A stretch of 64,000 bases of DNA from Cristatella mucedo (Eukaryota > Bryozoa > Phylactolaemata > Cristatellidae), in assembly GCA_009760855.2 (NCBI GenBank), contig WPIO01000002.1, forward strand, positions 7,463,001 to 7,527,000, written 5' to 3'. Below, in pieces: positions 56,801 through 64,000 of this stretch. A model generated the notes under the pieces. That model worked only from the letters and a program-made list of their open reading frames with translations, was not told the origin of the DNA and ran no database searches. A program made the position numbers and the translations under genes. Each line of letters opens with the position of its first letter. Positions within the stretch are counted from its first letter, which is position 1.

Positions 56801-57009
56801 TGATCGATTAGTGTTCGCTGACTGCTCGCCACCATCCCATCAATCTCGGTCATGAAAATGTCGCTCAAGCCGAGCTCGCCTTAAGCCGCGCTTATAAAAA
56901 TGAGGGTGCAGCACTGCGGCCGCTGAGCTCTAAGCCACAGTGGTGGCCGGTCCCTCGGAAGGTCGTCAACAGGGCCGTGGGTCAGTTGGGCCGTGGCTTG
57001 CACTCGTCC

Positions 57010-57246
57010 CTCGTGCAGCTTCTCTCTATTTCTCCTCCTTCTTTCCCTTACTATCTCTTCCTGCTACCTCGCCCCTCCGATCACTTCCTCCCACCCCGTT
57101 TGAAACCGCGTGTTCTGTCTCTCCTCTCTATCTATTTCTCTCTTCTCTCTATCTATCTCTTTCTTCGCTTCATCTCTATCTCTCCTCTCTCTCTCCTCTC
57201 TCTATCTATCGATCTATCTCTCTCCTCTCTCTATCTATCTCTATTT

Positions 57247-57290
<44 letters not shown>

Positions 57291-57361
57291 CTCTCTCTCG
57301 CTGTCTCTCTCTCCCTCTATCTCTTCTCTCTATCTGTCTGTCTCTCTCCTCTCTCAATAAA

Positions 57362-57401
<40 letters not shown>

Positions 57402-57420
57402 CCTCTTTCCACCACATCTC
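57010..57420 (+). repeat. CT-rich and TA microsatellites
   Basis: CTATCT/CTCT repeats with a TA run at 57266-57289. ORFs here are low-complexity artefacts. Confidence 0.93.
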
Positions 57421-57559
57421 TTCTTCCCCTCGCAACCGTTCCCCGCTGATATTCGCTCCCTCCCTTCCTTATTAACACGCCTCTCGCTTTATCTAGGTGT
57501 CTCTCGAAGTCTCATTCAGTCACGACCTCTCTCCCACCTCTCTCTGTCTCTCTCACTCT

Positions 57560-59766
57560 CTACCTCGCGTTCGCACGAGAGAAATGGTGGTCGCTGAGCG
57601 GTTGAAGCTCAGAACCCTGTCCCTGCGACGGCCGATGTGCTAAACACAGACAGCGGCGGGGGGGGGGGGGCGCGTGCGTTCGGCCTCGACCTACGTACGT
57701 CGCGCCGACAGACGCCGACGCAGCTCGCAGCCAAATCTGCACCAGCCGACCATTCGATCGATTCGTCACCCGTCGACTGCCTATGTCGACGGGGCTAAAG
57801 GTCGCGCCGCGACAGCCAGCTTCCCCATTCCCCACCACCGAGTGCCCGCCACCCAGCAACGCACCGTTCCGCGCGGCAGTGCGTGCGGTCTGGCTTAGTA
57901 CGCTCGCCCCGGCCGCTGACCTCGCGACGAGCGAACGCGATCGTTGCTTTAGAATCCGACCTGCCTGCCGCCAGTCGAGCCGGCAGTTCGATTGACGTGC
58001 CGCCTGTCCGCGGTCGAGCGCCCGCCCTCAGTCGGTCCTCGATCGCGGTCGCGCTCGCAGGGTAAGAGTACGGCGGCGGCGGCAGCAGTAGACGCTCGGG
58101 GATCGAATGCGTAGCAGTACCGCGCGCGCCGCACAGAAGGCAGCGCGGGCCAATCATCAGAGTGGCGCACGCGAGCACTAACCCGGCGCGGCGAGAGCAG
58201 CCTACGTACGACGAGTTCGACTAAAGACACGCCCGGAGCAGTGGGTTGGGGGACGGCGGAGCCGGGAGCGAGCGAGCGAGCGAGCGGACGCCTGGCAGTG
58301 TTCGTTCGGCCTCGCGCCGCGCAGAGGGCAGCGGATGGCTGTTGTAGTGGAAGCTGCCACGGTTAGCTTGCGAACAGCAGGGTGTTATTCGGAGTCGAGA
58401 CGGCGACAGTAACGACGAGCCCCCCCCCCCGTCTGGCTTGCGAAGCGGGGCTCGCGTAACGGCGAGGTAGGCGCGAGGCGAGGAGGACGCGCGGCGATCG
58501 GCAGCAGCGACTCGGAACCCTAAAACGAGGCAGCACCCGGACCGCGCTCGCGCCGCCGCGGCCGCACGCCGTCCGACTCGGGCCGCGAATTTAAAAAAAA
58601 AAGAGCGAAACGCAAACGCGTTGGAGCGTCGCGCTCGTTTCGAGCGACGGGCCAGCGGATTATCTTCGCCATCGTCAACATCTTCGGGACAATTACGAGC
58701 CTCGGCGGCGGCGGGCTGTGGCGACGCCTTGGCCCGGCCCAGCTAGCTAGCGTTAATCCAGCGCAGGCGGCGAAGAGAGCCGAGCGTCCGCAGCTGGACC
58801 TGGAAGAGGTCTTGCGCGGCGACGGCCATGGCGGCGCTCTTTAAGCGACGCGCCAGGACGTTCCGCGAGACGGGCCGCGGGTGCAGCGCCTCGGCTGTCG
58901 GCTGCGGCGACTGCGACGACGCCGCCGCCGCATCGCGAACGACCGCAGCGGCCGACGGCAAAGTGGCGACAAGCAGCCGCAGCTGCAGCTTGGCTGTCCT
59001 CGTCGACGCGAGCACGCGCTCCATGGCGCGACGCAGGGGCTGCTCCTCGGCGTCGAACCTTTCGTCAGCGAGCGCTGCGTTCCAGGACGCGAGCAGCGCG
59101 CTCAGTCGGCTCAGCTCTTCGGCCAAGCATGCGTGGAACTGCAACGGAAAGGCGGCAGGCAGCTCGAGTGGCGGATCCGGTCAAAGCGAAACGCACGCGC
59201 GTCGGCCGCCCGGGCCTCAGCCCGGAGCGTTTGAGGTGCGCTCGCTTGCACTCGGCGACCCGCGATCGCGAATTGCATTCGAGTCGCGGCGGCGGCAGGC
59301 GATTCCACGCTGCCTGGCAGCAGCCGCCACGATGCGTGAAAGTCGCGGCTGCTGCCACCGATGTGAGAGGCGTCGCCGATTCCGAGCCGATGATTCTTCA
59401 CGCCGCAGCCGCCACCGGGTCGCGGCCCGGCAGTAAGGGCACGCCGGCAGCGTGCGCGCGACGAGGAGCTGCACGCTGGCTGAAAGCGGCCGAAGCGACG
59501 ACGACTATTCCGCTCGCTATGCGAATGCCCAACGACGGCTGAGGCGACCGGGCGACGACGGTCAGTGAGCGCGAGAGGCGTCGGCCGATCAGCGGCAAAA
59601 GAGCACGCAAAAAGGAGCGACATGTCTCGCAGGCCTCGGACACCGAGCGCGGGCCCGAGAAGAGGCTTCGACACGGCAACGAGCGACGCGAGCGAGAGGC
59701 GTCGGGCGGGGCCGCCCGCTTGCGTCTTCGCGTAGGAAGCACTTGCCACGGGCAATTGCCCGAAGG
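57560..59766. promoter_or_regulatory. Large CpG island
   Basis: About 2.2 kb of continuous high GC and CpG, the largest in the window, with a donor-like GCAGG|GTAAGA at about 58061 (+). It ends abruptly at 59767 where LINE A4 is inserted. Probably a promoter with first exon(s) of a host gene, strand unknown. Confidence 0.55.
58743..59138 (-). CDS. Candidate terminal coding exon, unidentified
   Basis: On the minus strand, CGCCTTTCCGTTGCAG looks like a splice acceptor ending at 59139. After it a frame is open for 131 codons to TAG at 58743. The protein is mostly amphipathic helix (CLAEELSRLSALLASW, LRRAMERVLASTRTAKLQLR), unlike the Arg/Pro-rich noise frames around it. Family not recognised. 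The plus strand is also open across much of the region, so this remains tentative. Confidence 0.35.
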   Translation of the reverse strand, partial: FHACLAEELSRLSALLASWNAALADERFDAEEQPLRRAMERVLASTRTAKLQLRLLVATLPSAAAVVRDAAAASSQSPQPTAEALHPRPVSRNVLARRLKSAAMAVAAQDLFQVQLRTLGSLRRLRWINAS

Positions 59767-61675
59767 TGATGTCTTCTCTCGATTCTTTGTGCTGAAGATA
59801 GACAAGATCAGGTAGTCCATCCCTGCGATGACAACATCTCCACTAAAATGCTGTTCCTCGATTCCTGGCTGCACCTCAATGTCTACATTTAAGCAAGTCA
59901 CTAGTGATCTAGTCCTAAGTTCGTATCTCAATCAAAGAAGGCAACAAGTCCTCTGGACCCTATTCCCACTGTCCTGCTCCTACGTTGAATCGATCTGCTT
60001 CTGCCATGCATAACTAACATCATTAATATGTCATTAGCCTCAGGTCATGTCCCAGCACCTTTCAAAAAAGCTGTAGTCAGGCCTCTCCTCAAGAAAGCAA
60101 CACTAGACCAAGAGAACTTGAGCAACTACTGCCCAGCCTCCCTTCTATCATTCCTATCGAAGACACTGGAACGGGTCGTGGCCACCAGCTGAACTCATAT
60201 ATGGAAACCTCGCACCTTGCTAGTAAGTTCCAGTCTGGCTTTAGAGCTAATCACTCCACAGAGTCAGCATTGCTTAGAGTATACAATGACCTACTTAGGA
60301 ATGCAGACATGGGTAGAGTGTCTCTGCTTGTTTTGCTTGATCTTTCGGCAGCTTTTGATACCGTCGATCACAAAGTTCTTCTAGAGCGCCTCTCATCTCG
60401 CCTGGGCATCACTGGCACTGCTCTGCAGTGGTTCAGGTCCTATCTGAGCGGCAGACTCCAGAGTATTGACATGAATAGACATATATCCTCCGAGGTAACT
60501 CTGAAATATGGGGTACCTCAGGGCTCCGTGCTAGGTCAGGTTCTTTACACGGTTTATACTCTCCCTCTTGCTGATGTGATTGTCAAGCATAATCTAGGCT
60601 TTCACTTCTATGCGGATGACACTCAGTTGTACCTTTGCTTTCATCCCTCCCAGCCTTCGACCACCTCAACTTCTCTCAACTCACTTGCTGCATATATTGA
60701 TGACATCCGCACATGGATGGCAGCAAATTTTCTAAAACTAAACGATGATAAAACTAACTTACTAGTTATGGGCAAACCCAGTGTGATTCAGAAATTGGAA
60801 AGGCTGACGTTCAAAATTGGCTCTGCCAGCATATCTCCAGTTGAATCAGCTCGAAATCTAGGTGTCATGTTCCAAAGTGACCTCTCGTTAGACGACCATA
60901 TCAGCTCCACAGTCAAATCCGCCTATTTTCAGCTTCACAACATTGCTAAAATTCGGGCTTGTTTAGATAAGGATACCACGTCCAAGTTGGTCCATGCATT
61001 CGTGACATCCCGTCTCGACTTCTGAAACTCACTGCTTGCTGGCCTACCGGCATGTGCGATCAGGCTATTGCAGCTGGTGCAAAACTATGCTTGCCCCTTG
61101 TGAGCTTCACAGTTGCCACGTTACTCCACTTCTCGCCGACCTGCACTGGCTCCCAGTCAAGCAACGGATTGACTTCAAGGTTTTGTCGCTCACTTTTAGG
61201 TCACTTCATTCTATGGCTCCAGCCTATATCTCAGATCTAGTCCCCCACCAGGCCAAGCATCGTACCACCCGCTTATCCAACAGTCTACAAATACCTCATA
61301 CAAACCTTAAATCCTTTGGAGACCGTGCATTTAGTTCGTATGCTCCCAAAGCCTGGAACTCCCTCCCGACCTGCGTCAAAACATCCCCTGACCTGACCAC
61401 ATTTAAAAGGAACTCAAAAACACACCTATCTAGGACAGCATTTAGTGGGTCCTTGTGATTCGTCATTGATGTGCTTATGCGTGCTGACACTGTGCATGCT
61501 GCAACTGACCACATTTGAATGCTGACCCTGTTCATGTCACCCCTAACCATGTTATTCATTGTTTGTTTATCAAGCATGATATTACTCGCCATTCAATTGC
61601 ATTTCCCTTTGCAGAAAATGTAAAGCGCCTAGAAAGAGATTGAGTTCCCTGAGGGCGCTTTATCAAGTGCATTGT
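59767..61675 (+). mobile_element. LINE family A copy A4, 5'-truncated
   Basis: Begins within the linker (FSRFFVLKIDKIR-like), with frameshifts before 60200. The RT frame 60201-61025 is open, with LSAAFDTVDHKVLL, GVPQGSVLGQ, FYADDTQLYL and FLKLNDDKTNLLV, and stops at TGA (about 61023), the position shared with A3. The remaining C-terminal coding reaches RTAFSGSL at 61458. Hairpin 61619-61662 and a short ATT tail follow. It sits directly in the CpG island. Confidence 0.93.
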
Positions 61676-61871
61676 TATTATTATTTAGAAAATGGAAAAC
61701 GTAATTCTCAAAATCGGCTCTACGAGTATATCCCCTGTTGAATCTGCACAAAATCTAGGTCTCATGTTCCAAAGTGACCTTTCATTAGACGACCTCATCA
61801 GCTCTGCAGTCCAGTCTGCCTACTTTTAGCTAAACGACATTGCTGAAATTCGGGCTTCTCTAGACAAGAAA

Positions 61872-62392
61872 TTTAATGTATCTGCGTCTGCAACTCCACA
61901 AAGTCATACAGACAACGTGGGTGTTATGCAGGAGAGTTTTGTATAGCGTATTCACAGCCTAAGCGGCTTTCGGTACGCAGTCGGTAGCCAACAGACTTCG
62001 TCTAAAGCAACAAAGAGAAAGTGGGAAGCATAGCAGAGTCAGGAGAGCAGTCGAGGTAGTGAGTAGTATGGAAGTTGCAGCCCAGGACCGCTGAAAAGGA
62101 TGAGCCATAGTCGGCAGTAGGAGAATAGTTGTCGTTGCGTAAGAATTGTGGAAGTGAGTTCCACAGTCTAGGACCTGCAGAGCTAACGCTTCTGTCGCCA
62201 ACGGTCTTTAAGCAGAGGAATGGAACAGCTAATTTATTGTCCACACAGGACCTAAGGGCGTGAAGAGGCTGAAACTAATGCAGCATTTCAGCTAGGTACG
62301 AAGGAGCCAAGCCGTGGCGGGCCTTCTAGGTCAGCGTAAGAACTTTGCTCTGTATCCGTTGCTCAACCGGCATCCATCCTAGCTCTTTTAGC
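61872..62392 (-). mobile_element. LINE family B 3' half, nested antisense
   Basis: TTAATGTATCTGCGTCTGCA marks its 3' end. Minus-strand ORFs include RLWNSLPQFLRNDNYSPTAD (62110-62170), matching the plus-strand family-B copy at 1670-1730. Confidence 0.85.
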
Positions 62393-62528
62393 AAAGACCA
62401 GGATACCACATCTATATTGGTCCGTGCATTTGTGACATTCCTTCTTGACTTCTGTAATTCGCTGCTTGCTGGTCTACCGGCCAGTGCAATCACGATGCTT
62501 AGGGCTGAACGCTATATAAATAAATTAT

Positions 62529-62681
<153 letters not shown>

Positions 62682-63589
62682 CTCGGCAGCTAGGCTTGTC
62701 TGTCGTGAGTGGAGCAGTTACTACATCACACCACTTCGAGCTGATCTGCACTGACTCCCAATCAAGCAAGGTATCGACTTCAAAGTTTAGTCACTCACTT
62801 TTAGGTCCCTCCATTCTTTGGCTCCAGCCTACCTATCAGATCTACTCCGCTACCTTGCTAACATCGTACCACCCGATTTTCTGAATCTAATGGTTTACCT
62901 GTTCCCTACGACCTCAAATGCTTAGGAAACAGAACCTTTAGTTCGCACGCTCTCAAAGCCTGGCATTCACTTCCGACTGGCGTCACGATATCTCCTGACT
63001 TGTCCACGTTTAAAAAAAACTAAAAACTCATCTATTTATCACAGCATTTAGTGAGTCCATGTGATTCGACCTTTATGTGCTTATGTGTGCTGACACTGTG
63101 CATGCTGCTACTAACCACATTTGCATGCTGCCCCTGTACATGTCACCTCTAACCATGCTACGCTTTTTTCATTGTTCATTGAGCATGCTACCACTAACCA
63201 TTCGGTCATGCTGTTTTGCAGTAAATGTAAAGCGCGTAAAAAATCGAGTGAGCTCTCTGCGGGCGCTATAAGAATGTATTACTACTATCGTTATTGTTAT
63301 TCGTTTTCCGAATTAACAGGCCGGACCGGGTGTGTTTTCCCCGTGTCGAATCAGAGGAAAAGCCGCAGGCTAAAATCAGGCCGACGCCCTTCCGTCGATT
63401 CCAGTTACAGTTTGCGCTATTCAGCACTCTCCCCACTGAGCGTGGAGACTCGAGATTCCCGGAAGCTGTCAGCAAGGCCGAAAGCGGACATGAAAAAGCA
63501 GCTCGAGCCGGTTGGCATCGTCAGCAGTCAATTAGCACGGATCACCATCCGATCGCCTTCGCTCCTCTAAATTTCATTCTCGATTAACG

Positions 63590-64000
63590 AAACCACTAAT
63601 TGGCAAATTGGCAAATGCTTTTGCAGCTGCGCGCCTCGCCGAGGCAGCGGGCGTGCACCTCGCGCTGTCGCGAGCGGGCGAGCGCGCCTACCTCGTCGCC
63701 TCCGTCTCGAGCCGGGCCGGCGCCGGAAGCAATGGCGGCGGCACATCGCGGGCCCACGCCGGCTGCGGGAAAGCCGTCGTCGAGCAGCGCGCCGAAGTGC
63801 TGTCGGTGGTGCCACGTCGGCGGTAGGTGCTCCTGCAAGAGTCACATTCGGCGTGCGCCGCGACGGCGGCGACACGCGCGAGCAGGTAAGTGACGGTCCG
63901 CCGGAGGGCGCTCTCACACTCGGAGCGGAGCAGAGCAGGTGGCGGGCGGGGGAGGGAGCAGAGCAGGTGGAGGGCCGCTCACCGTTGCTATTCGCCTGCA
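63590..64000 (+). promoter_or_regulatory. CpG island with splice donor, edge of window
   Basis: GC-rich start of a probable host gene. A perfect donor CAG|GTAAGT lies at 63885/63886 on the plus strand. All three plus frames are open over long stretches, so no coding frame is chosen. The rest lies beyond the window. Confidence 0.45.

Overview
This is animal nuclear DNA dominated by repeats. It carries thousands of bases of non-LTR retrotransposon (LINE) sequence on both strands, two tRNA-derived SINE families, long CA/TA/CT microsatellites and several CpG-rich islands with consensus splice sites. No bacterial operon layout or rRNA is visible. The species cannot be fixed from sequence alone; the L2/CR1-type LINEs with TTA-rich tails and the SINE types suggest an aquatic metazoan, probably an invertebrate.

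The centrepiece (about 6.90-27.63 kb) is a complete but decaying Polinton/Maverick-type virus-like element. It is strikingly AT-rich against its flanks, bounded by ~205-bp terminal inverted repeats and flanked by a 5-bp direct repeat CACAG. From left to right it carries: unknown early-side ORFs; a retroviral-type integrase; a Cys-rich zinc-finger protein; a fibre-like protein; a YqaJ/lambda-type exonuclease; a major capsid candidate; a coiled-coil protein; a minor-capsid candidate; another structural candidate; the packaging ATPase; a zinc-ribbon protein; a truncated adenovirus-type protease joined to an AP2 domain; a hydrophobic structural candidate; three tandem fibre-like proteins; several small acidic or helical proteins; and a ~3.8-kb protein-primed type DNA polymerase B at the right end. 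Nearly every gene has one or more nonsense codons or frameshifts, so the copy is dead, but gene order, start-proximal TATA motifs and overlaps are still legible. Fibre-like repeats, the exonuclease and the protease-AP2 join are its unusual points. A second, older relic related to one of its genes lies at 0.7-0.96 kb.

Around it, LINE family A (APE endonuclease plus reverse transcriptase, 3' hairpin, TTA/ATT tail) is present as four long copies (2.2-4.3 +, 4.56-6.04 -, 34.5-37.7 +, 59.8-61.7 +) and many short 3' ends. Three family-A pieces sit inside the viral element. Family B (0.96-2.2, 32.3-33.9, 42.4-42.6, 61.9-62.4 kb) and older relatives (42.1-45.9, 46.3-47.1, 47.7-48.7, 61.7-63.3 kb) are more decayed and nested in each other. 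SINE-A copies end in the same hairpin as the LINEs, suggesting use of LINE machinery; SINE-B copies have a clean box B but a different tail.

GC-rich blocks at 41.1-41.85, 49.6-50.35, 51.6-52.0, 56.5-56.8, 57.6-59.77 and 63.6-64.0 kb look like CpG islands. A few candidate host exons with consensus splice sites are noted, but none is a recognised gene.
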